Assembly (NCBI GenBank): GCA_964605665.1
Contig: CAZSDP010000024.1
Span: 1 to 64,000 of the forward strand
DNA: 64,000 nucleotides
Reading direction: 5' to 3'
Origin: CAZSDP01 sp964605665
GTDB taxonomy: Bacteria; Planctomycetota; UBA8108; UBA1146
Within the stretch, counting starts at the first letter, position 1; each line of letters begins with the position of its first letter. A program made the translations under genes and the position numbers. The notes under the pieces are model-generated. The model saw only the letters and a program-made list of their open reading frames with translations. It did not search any database and was not told the DNA's origin. Of the stretch, positions 7,905 through 17,265 are shown piece by piece.

Positions 7905-10205
7905 TTATTGCTCTCGCGTCGGTTTGGTGAGGTCGATCAAGATCTCCGCGTCACGCACATCGTCGAGAGTCACCCGGTGGCCGATACCGCCCTTCTGCTG
8001 GACGGTGATTTCTACCGGAGCGAATGGGGTGAGCTCGAGTTGTACTGGGCTCTTTCCCATCTTCTTCCCATGGACAGTCACGGCAAGCCCGGACGGCTTC
8101 GTGGTGATCTGCACCGGAAGAAGAATTCCTGCAGACGACTCGGAACTGGGATATGTTTCTACTAGGCGTCGATAGAGTTGGAATGCGTACTTTCTTTGAC
8201 CCTTCGCCAAAGCAGCATCCCCGCGACTCTTCAGCGCCCGCGCCTGGAGATGAGAACTCTCCAACTCGGCGAGTTGTTTCTTTGCCTGCTCGACCCACTT
8301 CGCATCTTCTGAGAGACGAATCAGTTGGCGGTAGTTTTCAATCGCGAGTTGAGTACTGCCGAACAATCGAGCTCTCTCCGCTTCTTTGTAGAGATCGTCG
8401 AAATACGATTGAGCCTCGGCTTCCAGTCGAATCAGACGGTTCTTCCACATTCTCCGCTTTGGATCATGGCGTCCGATGGAGCCGTTCGTGACCGACCATA
8501 ACTCGATCGAATCGAGTTGCTGGATCAGCTCTTTCCATTGTGTGCGAAGGTCTTGGTGAGCCACGGTCTCCACGGAGGGAATCGGCTGACTCATCAGCGC
8601 GTAGGCTCTCTGCTCGATTTGAGCCGCTTTTCGCATCGTCCAAAGCTGTTGCCCCACGACGGTCACTAAGACGACAAGTGCGACGGCTGAGTATCTAAAA
8701 ATGGCGGCGCGGCGTTTTGAAGAAACTCTGCTGCGACGTTTCACTCGATCAGGGCTTTTCGAGGCTGCTCTTGCGAGCTTCACTCGTTGCTCTTCAGGAA
8801 CTCGATTCGGATCGATGCGGGCGACTTTCTCGTAGATTTGTCGCGCTTCCTCTTCGTGACCTCGAGCGAGCAACTCTTCGGCGAGATGTTCGAGTTCGTT
8901 GACCGCATGTTCAGAGAGACCATGATCGAGGAGGAAGTTGATGTAAGTCCGGCGTAATGTTTCGGAGTTCGGATAGCACTGAAAGGCCATCTGTAGGAAG
9001 CGAAGCGCTCTCTCTCCTTGGCCGTCATTGTGCAAAAGCCCTGCGAGTCGGGTTGCAGTGCGTGCTGCAGCATCATCGTCTTTTCCAAAGCTCTGCACGA
9101 TTCGCAACTGAAGTCGTTCGTCTTGGGGTCTCAGCGGGAGTGCTTCTTCGAAGAGCTTTCTCGCTTCTTCGATTGCTCCGATTGCCATCGCTTCTTCAGC
9201 AGCATGCTCGAGTGACTCTGCGAGTTGAGAGTTCACTTCTGCTGAATTTGAATTGAGCTGATACGCTGCTCGAAATGCTTCAAGCGCTTCCTTTTCCTTG
9301 TGCCGACCGGCGTAGAGGCTACCCAGGGCAGCATGCTGTTCAGCTTCCCTGTGCGAATCTCCAGAATTTCGAAAGATGTCGACGAGACGGAGCCGAAGCG
9401 GAGCGGCATCTGCGGCGTACTTCAAACTGGTCTCGATGCGATGGGCAATCTCGAGCGATTTTGCGGAATCCAAGTCATGGAGTTTGACCTTCTCGAACTC
9501 CGGAAATCGCTCCTTGACGATCCAGCCATTCTGAAGGGCGGCGACGAGGAGTTTGTCGGTGAGATGCGGGAAGAAGAGGCAGTCTTTACGTATCTGCCGA
9601 AGATCGCGAAAGCCATCGAGTAGGTCTGCTACCTTGGTGAAGAGCCACTGAGCTCCTTTGGCGTGCTGCGCACTTCCTTCAGCGGTGAGGACCGGGAGTT
9701 CTTCTGCATGCGGAAAGAGGGCCGCGATTTGTCTTTGCTCTTCTTCGCGACGGCGCAGCGCCTTACTGAAAACTTGGTACGGAATCCCGGTGACGGAATC
9801 TTCGAGGACGAGCACTTCTTCCGGGACGTTTCCCGCTTCGAAGACAAATCGATCGGCGCCTTGATCGAGGACGAGCAGGAGCTCCTCGACCGTCTCATGG
9901 AGGGTCAGCTTCGCTTTCTGCTCCTCGGAAAGAGCGTAATTCTCCGGAAGTAGCTGTGCCAACCGCACTGGATTTGAACCAAATTGGATCAAAAGGCTGT
10001 TGAGTGACTCCCTGGGGACGACGCTATTGTCGAGAAGGAAAGAGAGCGGTGAGAACCGCAGTTCTTTTCCTGCATCGATCAGATACAACTCATCGCCAGC
10101 AAAGAACAGCTGACGCATGTGAGCGCCATGGCCGACGAGCAGCGAGCCGATCTCATTGGAGGCGATCGCCTCTTCTAGTTTGTTGACCAGCCGGGGGTCG
10201 ATCAT
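7905..10205 (-). CDS. DUF4388/TPR/PEGA-type membrane protein
   Basis: 766 aa. Residues 1-200 resemble the DUF4388 type (GSLLVGHGAHMRQLFFAGDELYL), a domain common in delta-proteobacterial and planctomycete regulators. TPR-like helices run from about 270 to 470 (EKEALEAFRAAYQLNSNS, ARKLFEEALPLRPQDERL). One membrane segment at about 500-523 (YSAVALVVLVTVVGQQLW) follows a basic stretch, so the TPR part is probably cytoplasmic. More helices precede a C-terminal PEGA-type beta domain (TTKPSGLAVTVHGKKMG). Its start overlaps the stop of the 10202 gene by four bases. Function unknown; the layout suggests a scaffold linking cytoplasm and periplasm. Confidence 0.75.
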   Translation of the reverse strand: MIDPRLVNKLEEAIASNEIGSLLVGHGAHMRQLFFAGDELYLIDAGKELRFSPLSFLLDNSVVPRESLNSLLIQFGSNPVRLAQLLPENYALSEEQKAKLTLHETVEELLLVLDQGADRFVFEAGNVPEEVLVLEDSVTGIPYQVFSKALRRREEEQRQIAALFPHAEELPVLTAEGSAQHAKGAQWLFTKVADLLDGFRDLRQIRKDCLFFPHLTDKLLVAALQNGWIVKERFPEFEKVKLHDLDSAKSLEIAHRIETSLKYAADAAPLRLRLVDIFRNSGDSHREAEQHAALGSLYAGRHKEKEALEAFRAAYQLNSNSAEVNSQLAESLEHAAEEAMAIGAIEEARKLFEEALPLRPQDERLQLRIVQSFGKDDDAAARTATRLAGLLHNDGQGERALRFLQMAFQCYPNSETLRRTYINFLLDHGLSEHAVNELEHLAEELLARGHEEEARQIYEKVARIDPNRVPEEQRVKLARAASKSPDRVKRRSRVSSKRRAAIFRYSAVALVVLVTVVGQQLWTMRKAAQIEQRAYALMSQPIPSVETVAHQDLRTQWKELIQQLDSIELWSVTNGSIGRHDPKRRMWKNRLIRLEAEAQSYFDDLYKEAERARLFGSTQLAIENYRQLIRLSEDAKWVEQAKKQLAELESSHLQARALKSRGDAALAKGQRKYAFQLYRRLVETYPSSESSAGILLPVQITTKPSGLAVTVHGKKMGKSPVQLELTPFAPVEITVQQKGGIGHRVTLDDVRDAEILIDLTKPTREQ

Positions 10206-11359
10206 CGTCTTCCGCCGGTTCTCGGATGGGATCGAGTTCCGTAACTCTTTCCGTACCGGTGGGGGAATCGAAGGAGGCGATCGACCTTCGATCTCAGAGG
10301 ATCTGTTTCGGGAGTGGCCTCACCGAATGTACGCAAGAGCTCGATCGCCGCGGGGGACTTCATCTGGACGAGGCCTTGCAAGGTTAGAGCCACGACGTTT
10401 CGATCATTCGCCGACAAGAGAGCCTGATAGGTCAGGAGCGGGTTTGCGACGCCGGACACGCCAAAGTCGCGAATGGCCTGGTTTCTCAGTGTGATCTCGC
10501 CGGAGCCTAGAGCTTCTTCCCACCAGGGACCGGCCTCCGCAATTCTGAGTCCAGCGTACGCCTGGAGGAGACGACGCTTCGATTCGGAATTCGCGGCTCT
10601 CCAGGCGAGAAGCAACTCTGCTCTCGCTTCCTGGTCGCCTTGTGTTTTCAAAGCGTGAATGAGCAGGTCGACGAGCACTGGATCAGATGACTCAACGATG
10701 AGTTGGGGGACACCCCTCATCGGCAAAGGCCAACCGTGGAGGAGGTATGCCTCAAAGACTCGTCGGAGCCAGTGAGGATCGTCGCTACCAAATGAACGGT
10801 CGAGAGCTTCTTTTGCGAGCGCGCTCAGCCTCTCTGGGTACCTCTTCCACCAATCCAAAGCGATGGTGCGAGCCGGGAGCCAACTGGAGTTGAGGAGGCC
10901 GATCACCTCTTCTTCGGTGAGGGAGAGCTCCTTGTCAGAAGACTCGATGAGATTGGTGAGGAGCGCTCTAGTTTCTGCAGTGGGCCACCCTGCGAGGAAT
11001 CCTCCGATCAGGACCGTCCCTTCGACTTGCGCGAAGCCGGGATCACGATCATCTCTCTGTGACACTAAGAAGAGGCCTCTTTGCCCCGGCATCACATTGA
11101 CCCCGTGGAGTCCCACCACACGATCGATCAGTCGTACTGGCGCGCGTCGGGTTTCCCCCCCGGAATCCTCCGCGCTTCCGACGATCAAGAGTCGTGTCGT
11201 GGGACCCTTCGACACTTGGATGAGAGTCCCCCAAACAGCGTGATCTGCAGCGTTCACCAAGGGCCAGGGTTCGTCCATCGCATCTCCTCGCTGTGGCGAC
11301 AAGCCGAGGAAGAGAAGGGACGCAATCGAAAAGGCGCAGATCTTCGCGATGCCGTTCAT
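10202..11359 (-). CDS. Exported HEAT-like repeat protein of unknown function
   Basis: 385 aa with a clear signal peptide (AKICAFSIASLLFLGL, then a cleavage region near GDAMDEP). The first part of the mature protein looks beta-rich; the rest is a string of paired helices resembling HEAT repeats (DDPHWLRRVFEAYLLHG, SSDPVLVDLLIHALKTQG, GEITLRNQAIRDFGVSG). No catalytic motif is seen. It is the middle gene of a three-gene minus-strand run, 27 bp after the metzincin-like lipoprotein gene and overlapping the DUF4388 gene. HEAT-type exported proteins usually serve as binding scaffolds; any partner here is unknown. Confidence 0.7.
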   Translation of the reverse strand: MNGIAKICAFSIASLLFLGLSPQRGDAMDEPWPLVNAADHAVWGTLIQVSKGPTTRLLIVGSAEDSGGETRRAPVRLIDRVVGLHGVNVMPGQRGLFLVSQRDDRDPGFAQVEGTVLIGGFLAGWPTAETRALLTNLIESSDKELSLTEEEVIGLLNSSWLPARTIALDWWKRYPERLSALAKEALDRSFGSDDPHWLRRVFEAYLLHGWPLPMRGVPQLIVESSDPVLVDLLIHALKTQGDQEARAELLLAWRAANSESKRRLLQAYAGLRIAEAGPWWEEALGSGEITLRNQAIRDFGVSGVANPLLTYQALLSANDRNVVALTLQGLVQMKSPAAIELLRTFGEATPETDPLRSKVDRLLRFPHRYGKSYGTRSHPRTGGRR

Positions 11360-11386
11360 GTTGCTTTACTTTCACTGCCGGGGGAC

Positions 11387-13492
11387 TCAAAACCCGAGCA
11401 AGTTCCATTGACGTAGGTAAGCGATGTTCAGTGCATTGAATTGGTAACCATCGGGACCGCTGATCAAGGAAGTACTGAAGCTCAACGCGGCTGCCATGAT
11501 GTTGTTACCAGGTGAATCGATGTGAAAGGGAGTGGTGTAGAGGCCAGCGAAGCTCGCATTTGAGGCGCCGCCGAAAAGCCCACTCGGTGGTGCTCCGTTT
11601 TGACACAGCCCGATCGAGTGACCAATTTCATGGGCGAGAATGACTGCGACACTGCGACCCCAAGCTTCGATCGCCAACCAAATCGCGTCGTACCGAAGAT
11701 TGGCGTGGATTGAATTGAGGGGGTCGAATCGATCAAAGGTCGGAGCGAGGATGACCTCGTCCCACAGATTTTCACCGACGGGCACTCCGATTTCGGGCAT
11801 CAGCGGGCCAAAGCGCTGCCGAAAGTAAAAGGAGTTCACATAGAACTGGATGAGGTTTGTGGTGAACACTCCGAGGTTCGGTCCTCGATTGTGATTCCCT
11901 CCATGATTGCGGTCATCGAACATCGCACGGCCGAGGGCAAACCCTGCTTCACTGTCGTCCCCGCCGATACGAATCGAGGAGGTCCTCCCAGCTGAGCTGC
12001 GGCTGAACTCTAGATTTGGCGCGTATCCAGCGACGGTTCCGTCGAAGTCGCCACCGTAGAACTCATGGAGTCGTCCGAGTATCTCCCCTTCGACCCAGTC
12101 TTGGACGATTGCGTTGCTACCGAGGGCAACGCAGCCGGGGAGGGGGTTGGCCGATTGGAGTCCGCAAACTTGAAGGTCTTCCAGGTGATCTGGAATGCCA
12201 TTTGGGCCCCAGGTACTGGTGACGGTGACGGAGGTTGTTCCGGAGGTCGACAAGGAAAACTGGTCGAGTGAAAAGTCGATCCACCAGCGATCGGTCCAGT
12301 CGAATGGGAGTACGTCACCATTCCCTGGATGGCTTTCAATTTCGAATTCGCGCCAAGGTGATGTGTTGCCATGGATGTCTTGGACCCGAGCATGAAAGGT
12401 GGTCCACCCTTCCGGGAGCGCATGGCTTTGAGGAACACTCCACACTTGAGACTCGGCATTTCCACTGAAGAGGGCGCCGAGATCTTCTCCCGCCAATCGC
12501 GACCCCAAGTCACGGTCACTGATCACTTCGAGTGACGCCGGATCAACCGCTGCCCCCCCTGGGCCGCTGGCGGTATCAACCCGCAGATCGAAACCACTCG
12601 AAATGACGCGAAGATGGAACGGTAGCTCACTTCCGTCCGCTCCGGTCCAGGTGGTCGTGCCATTCATCGAATTGGAAATCTCGCCTACCGTCAAAGCGGT
12701 GATCTCGGGCGTGACCAGATGTACTGAGAAGGAATTGGTCGTGACCGCACTCCCCTCTGCAAAATCGATGGGTGTCAGCCGAACCAGAGTGAGGGAGCTG
12801 ATCGTGCCACCGGCGTCGGCATCGGCCTGCCAATAGACACTCTGCTCGAGACCGGTAGGAGAGGTGGCAAGGCTACTGTTCGACCCCGCCCCTGCGGTTC
12901 CGGGATACCATGTTTCTCCCGAATTGAAGGAGTACTCCAGATCGACCCCGACGAAGTCAGACTCCGCGTCGAGCAGCGTCACCGGGAATTCGATCACTCC
13001 ACCCACAATCGTGGACGGAGTCGTCACCGAGACGATTTCGGGGGGCGTATTTGATCCGACACTGAAAACTTCAGATTCCGCGGACTCTCCCTGGCGCATC
13101 GTCGCAGCTTCCCATGGAGTGACTCTGAGTTGGAGATCGCCCTGCTGTTGGTTCTCGAGGTCTCCGCTATGCTGCCATTCAACTTGGAAGGTCCCGCCGC
13201 CTGGCCCAACTGAGAGAGAATTCGTGGGGTGACCGGAGAGCGTGGCGGGGGAGTATGAAGCACCTCGATCTGAGCTGTATTCAATCTCGATGACTTGAGG
13301 CTGTCCGGTGGGGTCGATCAATTCGAAACTCAGTTCTACTTCACTTGGCCCCAGCGTGCTCACTTGGAGGTCAGAAGCACTCGCTGTGGGTAGAGGACCG
13401 CTGGAGGCTCCGCTCCCACCTCCAGATCCCCCACATCCGAGGAGCCCCATCATGCAAAACAAGGTCACCTGGCAAGAGAGACCGACGAGCAT
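11387..13492 (-). CDS. Metzincin-like lipoprotein with altered third zinc ligand
   Basis: 701 aa from MLVGLSCQ; the frame is open 18 codons further. A lipoprotein signal ends in the lipobox MMGLLGC followed by GGSGGGSG. The mature protein has beta-sandwich, FnIII-like repeats (EVELSFELIDPTGQPQVIEI, EIVSVTTPSTIVGGVIEFPV), then a C-terminal protease-like domain with ILAHEIGHSIGLCQNG at about residue 620 and a Met-turn-like NNIMAAALS. This fits the metzincin plan HExxHxxGxxH, except that the last position is Gln. An inactive enzyme, or one with another third ligand, is possible. First gene of the minus-strand run; probably outer-membrane or periplasm anchored. Confidence 0.72.
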   Translation of the reverse strand: MLVGLSCQVTLFCMMGLLGCGGSGGGSGASSGPLPTASASDLQVSTLGPSEVELSFELIDPTGQPQVIEIEYSSDRGASYSPATLSGHPTNSLSVGPGGGTFQVEWQHSGDLENQQQGDLQLRVTPWEAATMRQGESAESEVFSVGSNTPPEIVSVTTPSTIVGGVIEFPVTLLDAESDFVGVDLEYSFNSGETWYPGTAGAGSNSSLATSPTGLEQSVYWQADADAGGTISSLTLVRLTPIDFAEGSAVTTNSFSVHLVTPEITALTVGEISNSMNGTTTWTGADGSELPFHLRVISSGFDLRVDTASGPGGAAVDPASLEVISDRDLGSRLAGEDLGALFSGNAESQVWSVPQSHALPEGWTTFHARVQDIHGNTSPWREFEIESHPGNGDVLPFDWTDRWWIDFSLDQFSLSTSGTTSVTVTSTWGPNGIPDHLEDLQVCGLQSANPLPGCVALGSNAIVQDWVEGEILGRLHEFYGGDFDGTVAGYAPNLEFSRSSAGRTSSIRIGGDDSEAGFALGRAMFDDRNHGGNHNRGPNLGVFTTNLIQFYVNSFYFRQRFGPLMPEIGVPVGENLWDEVILAPTFDRFDPLNSIHANLRYDAIWLAIEAWGRSVAVILAHEIGHSIGLCQNGAPPSGLFGGASNASFAGLYTTPFHIDSPGNNIMAAALSFSTSLISGPDGYQFNALNIAYLRQWNLLGF

Positions 13493-13546
13493 CCGCTGAC
13501 GATCTCTACGCGGTGATGAGCAAATCCGCACCACGACTCGAACCAC

Positions 13547-14282
13547 CTATTCAAGAATTCTCGACTCGGTGCGATGGAGCAGGGTTGACCGGTTTCTGAC
13601 GACAGAATCTCCGCTCTGAGGCATCCATCTCCGAAGGAAAAGGGAGGCCTGAAGATCAGTGAAAGTGTCGAAAGGTCTTGGTCACCATCGAGTCCGGGGG
13701 TGAGCCCGGGGGAGAACTTCTTCTCCCGAGAAAAGGGTGTTGAGTGGTGCTGGGAAGAGGTTTCCTCGTGTGTTCATCAAAGCATACAACACGATTCTCA
13801 AAGTCGTCGAATCGCTGGGCCCCGGTCTTGCCACGCAGCGATCGGAGGGGGGGAGGAGTGTGGAGCCAGTCCGTGGCATCGGAGGCCCGTGCCCGATAGA
13901 ATCTCCGCTAGGAAATGAAGCCCGTCCCAGGGGAGCTACCCGAGATCAATCCGGTTGGTCAACGGCGAGCACGGGATGGTGTAGAGACCGAATCGGTACT
14001 TCTCTAGTGCAGCACTTTGTTCATGCGGTACCTCATTAGTGCGGTACCTCATTAGTGCAGTACCTTGAAGCAAGTCATGCATAGGAGCGACTGGTCTGGT
14101 GACATTTTCTGTCACCGATCGATCGCAAGCAGAGCCGGTAGTCATTTTTCTCGTCGCTGAGTCTGTACGAGCTGATCATTCCCAGCTCGCACGCGAGAGA
14201 GATCGTTCTTTCTGAGACGGTACCTCTCGGCGCAGATTTTGAGAGTTTGGCTACTTCGGAAGGATCCATCGCGTTGAATCGA
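13547..14282. other. Long intergenic region upstream of two divergent genes
   Basis: About 790 bp separate the divergent starts at 13492 and 14283. No supported gene: the open frames in both directions lack family likeness and usable ribosome sites. It carries the second 16-bp palindrome array (13989-14068) and two further matching units at 14197-14228, and must contain the promoters of both flanking genes. Confidence 0.6.
13989..14068. repeat. Array of five 16-bp imperfect palindromes (array 2)
   Basis: Five consecutive 16-bp blocks: CGAATCGGTACTTCTC (13989), TAGTGCAGCACTTTGT (14005), TCATGCGGTACCTCAT (14021), TAGTGCGGTACCTCAT (14037) and TAGTGCAGTACCTTGA (14053). The core GCGGTACCTCAT also occurs in array 1 at 4353-4368, so the two belong to one family. 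Two more units, the second reading TGAGACGGTACCTCTC, lie at 14197-14228 and are exactly 13 periods from the first. Confidence 0.75.
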
Positions 14283-15608
14283 ATGAATGCCTCTCTCCTC
14301 AAAGTGATCTTTGCGATTTCTCTCGTGGTGGCCGGCGGAATGTCGAGCCTTCTCGAGGCTCAATCGGTCAATCAGGCGAAGAATCGGCTCGCCGCCGCGA
14401 TCGGCGAGAAGAACTTCACCGAGGCAACTTCCGCAGTCGATGACTTGGTTGAGATCGGAACGAATGCATCGATGGATGCGCTGATCTCCATCGGGTTGCG
14501 TGGGGACTACTATGGAATCGAACGCTATATCGGCGGCAAGATCATGGGGATTCCGGATGGCCCTCTTCTCGACCATGTATGCGAGCTGGCTTCTAAGTCG
14601 AAGAATCCCAAGGCGAGAGTGCTCCTGACGTTGGTTTTGGGGACTCGAACCGAAAAGTCCGCGTTCAAAGCAGTGCTGCAAAATCTCTTCGACAAAGATG
14701 ACGGAGTCGTCCTCGCTGCGGTGGAGAAGATTCAAGAAAAGGATCACACCGGAGCGATCGGATTCCTCATCGAAGCGCTGAGCTATCAGGAGAAGAGGGG
14801 GCGTCTCGACGGCCTGGTTGCATATGAGATTCGACGAGCCTTAAAGCAATTGACTCGAGAAGACATGGTGCGGGTTGCCGATTGGAAGAATTGGTGGAAG
14901 CCGCGTGAGGATAGCTTTGTTCGGCCACCTGAAGGTGACGATTCAGATGAACAAGTGACTTCGGTCTTCAAGAAACCGGCAACCTTTTTTGACATCGAAG
15001 TGCCTGCCGAGAAGGTGATCTTCATCTTGGATGTGTCTGGAAGCATGCTGAAGAAAGATCCAGCTCCAGAGGAACCGGGTGAAGAAGAAAAGCGCGGGGG
15101 AACGGGCGTCGGTCGACGAGAAAAGCCACCAGAACCCTCTGAAGATGACATTCCCGAAAGTCGTCGCCGTCTCGCTCGTGTGCAACGGGAACTGATCGAG
15201 ACCATCGAAAATCTACCGGAAAAGACCCAGTTCAACATCTTGGCATTCAACCATCAGCTGCAACCCTTGACCGACAAATTGCTCAGGCCGACAAACCGAA
15301 ACCGTACGAAAGCGATCAATTTTGTTCGGGGCTTCAAGGCAGAAGGCGAAACATGGACTGACCACGCGCTGATGCGGGCGTTTGAAACGGACGGAGTTCG
15401 GGTGATCTACCTGCTCTCGGATGGCGCGCCAAAGCGGGATGGAAATCGACTCGCCGTCGATCCGATCGTCGATTGGATCAGAGAAGCGAATCGATTCGCA
15501 CGGGTCAGGATTCACACCGTTGGTTTTGAGCAAGCGGGTAAGAATATGCGGAAGTTCATGCGGCGAGTGGCTTCGCAGAACCACGGTCGCTACGTCGAAC
15601 TCCGCTGA
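14283..15608 (+). CDS. Exported VWA-domain protein with helical-repeat N-terminus
   Basis: 441 aa if started at ATG 14283, which begins a good signal peptide (SLLKVIFAISLVVAGGMS, cleavage near LEAQS); an upstream TTG at 14247 is possible. Residues about 30-190 are HEAT-like helices. The von Willebrand A domain begins at VIFILDVSGSM with the MIDAS residues D250, S252 and S254, the Thr in GETWTDHAL and the Asp in LLSDGAPKRD, so metal-dependent binding looks intact. An acidic/Gly-rich insertion follows the first MIDAS loop. It is followed 17 bp downstream by a paralogue of the same layout; the pair probably acts together outside the cytoplasm on an unknown ligand. Confidence 0.8.
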   Translation: MNASLLKVIFAISLVVAGGMSSLLEAQSVNQAKNRLAAAIGEKNFTEATSAVDDLVEIGTNASMDALISIGLRGDYYGIERYIGGKIMGIPDGPLLDHVCELASKSKNPKARVLLTLVLGTRTEKSAFKAVLQNLFDKDDGVVLAAVEKIQEKDHTGAIGFLIEALSYQEKRGRLDGLVAYEIRRALKQLTREDMVRVADWKNWWKPREDSFVRPPEGDDSDEQVTSVFKKPATFFDIEVPAEKVIFILDVSGSMLKKDPAPEEPGEEEKRGGTGVGRREKPPEPSEDDIPESRRRLARVQRELIETIENLPEKTQFNILAFNHQLQPLTDKLLRPTNRNRTKAINFVRGFKAEGETWTDHALMRAFETDGVRVIYLLSDGAPKRDGNRLAVDPIVDWIREANRFARVRIHTVGFEQAGKNMRKFMRRVASQNHGRYVELR

Positions 15609-15625
15609 ACTAGGGAGCGACCTCT

Positions 15626-16966
15626 TTGTTCAGTCAGCACTTGAGTTCTCGATCTCACTCTTGGATCCGATCGAGGGGGTTCCGCTCCCTTTCCTTCGGA
15701 GCTCTCCTCACACTGCTGTCTTTCACCACGACCTTTGCCTCCTCCGCGATCGGAGTAGAGCTCGCAGACTTCGATCAGGCCCGGCGCCATCTGCAGGTCG
15801 CTCTCGATCAAGATCAGCCAGCCGAAATTGAACGAGCAATTGCGATGTTGGCGGAGAGTGCAGACCCCCGCGCGGTTCGGCTTCTCGCCCATGTCGCCGA
15901 TCGCCACCGGACGAGTCAGTTGCATGGGGCGGTTGCTACGGCATTGCAGTCGCAGGACTCAAAGGAGTGGATCGCGGCTCTCGGCGGGCAGCTCAGGTCT
16001 GCCAAGAACGACGCCGAGGCGATTTTGATGATCGACTCTCTGGGTGGCTTGGGGATTCCGGCTGCGGAGGAGCCTCTCCTCTTTGCATTGCAAACCAGTC
16101 GACCAAATGTGCTTCTCGCAGCAGTTCGGGCTGCACGGAAGATCGAGACCCGGAAGGTCGTGAAGAGCTGTATCGAGGTTCTGGAGCGGGTCGAGGAAGA
16201 TGCGAGCACCGTGTGGGCGGAGACGCGCATCACGCTTCAAGCTTTGACCGGCGAGCAGTTTCGTCTGGCGACAGATTGGTTGAAGTGGTTTGAGAGCAGG
16301 AGTCCCGATTGGCAGCCGAAGGCGAGCCGAGGTGCAGAGAAGAGATCGAAGACTTCGGTGTATCGCCCGGTGGATGACGATGGACTCGGTCTTCCCCGAC
16401 TCTTCGGTCAGGAGATCGCCTCGAAGCGGGTCGTCTTTGTGATCGACTGTTCTGGAAGTATGGACAAAGTTGATCGAACCGACGGTGGGGGTGAAGAGGG
16501 TTCGAAGGGAGCCACCGGCCCGACTCGATTGCAACGAGCTCAGAAAGAACTGATCCAGGCGATCGATCTGCTGCGTCCAGACGTTCGATTCAACGTGATC
16601 GCTTTTTCGACCAGAGTGACCCCTTGGGTTCCTGAGAAGTTGGTCAAGGCGAAGAAGAGTGCGCGCAGGAAATCCGCTCTCTTCGTCGGTTCCCTGAAAC
16701 CAGACGAAACCACGAATAGTGGTGAAGCGCTGTTGATGGCGTTGAACCTGCCGGCGGTCGACACGGTGATCTTTCTTTCCGATGGGAGTCCGACAGTACC
16801 CGGAGAAGGGACACTCGCGGAAACGGGGCCGATCATCGACGCGGTGATGGAGGCGAATCGCGACAAGAACGTGACGATTCACACCCTCGGTTTCGAAGGG
16901 GCCAAAGTCTCCTTCATGCGCGCTCTCGCCGATGGAACCGGGGGAACCTACGCCGAGATTCGCTGA
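15626..16966 (+). CDS. Exported VWA-domain protein, paralogue of the upstream gene
   Basis: 446 aa from TTG 15626, with TAGGGAG nine bases upstream. A hydrophobic signal segment (SFGALLTLLSFTTTFASS) follows a basic N-terminus. HEAT-like helices span about 45-215, including ADPRAVRLLAHVADR. The VWA domain starts at VVFVIDCSGSM (D274, S276, S278), with the later motif FLSDGSPTVPGEG and closing strand VTIHTLGFEGAKVSFMRALA. Both the order of domains and the end of the protein (GGTYAEIR against HGRYVELR) match the gene before it, so the two arose by tandem duplication. Role unknown. Confidence 0.8.
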   Translation: MFSQHLSSRSHSWIRSRGFRSLSFGALLTLLSFTTTFASSAIGVELADFDQARRHLQVALDQDQPAEIERAIAMLAESADPRAVRLLAHVADRHRTSQLHGAVATALQSQDSKEWIAALGGQLRSAKNDAEAILMIDSLGGLGIPAAEEPLLFALQTSRPNVLLAAVRAARKIETRKVVKSCIEVLERVEEDASTVWAETRITLQALTGEQFRLATDWLKWFESRSPDWQPKASRGAEKRSKTSVYRPVDDDGLGLPRLFGQEIASKRVVFVIDCSGSMDKVDRTDGGGEEGSKGATGPTRLQRAQKELIQAIDLLRPDVRFNVIAFSTRVTPWVPEKLVKAKKSARRKSALFVGSLKPDETTNSGEALLMALNLPAVDTVIFLSDGSPTVPGEGTLAETGPIIDAVMEANRDKNVTIHTLGFEGAKVSFMRALADGTGGTYAEIR

Positions 16967-17265
16967 GGAGCGTCTCTCGGCGGTGAGACTCTCCCTCTTC
17001 GCCCTCAGATGAATTCTCGAAGGGCGATTCTGGTCATTTCTCTGCCGTGATTCTGCTGTCAGCCTCTCCGGGGGTCGCTGTTTCGGCGATTGCCGGAGCC
17101 TTGCGGAAGTGCCAACCCCCCCTCACAGCTCGATTTGCGCAGATGCGGGGTTGCCGGAATCGACGAATTCTGATAGACACCCCCCTTTCCCAACCCCTCA
17201 ATTTCTCAGGGGATACGCCGAATAAACCCCATGAGCCTCAGACATGGGTACGAAAAGGTGGACTG
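16967..17265 (+). other. Leader region of the pyrophosphatase gene
   Basis: 299 bp without a gene. Two short hairpins precede the start: CCCCT 17194-17198 with AGGGG 17208-17212, and CCCATG 17228-17233 with CATGGG 17243-17248, the latter just before the ribosome site AAAAGGTGG. They could tune translation; neither resembles a riboswitch I know. Confidence 0.35.

Noticed and set aside
15959..16882. 307-codon minus-strand open frame
   Set aside because: Shadow of the second VWA gene; no family likeness.
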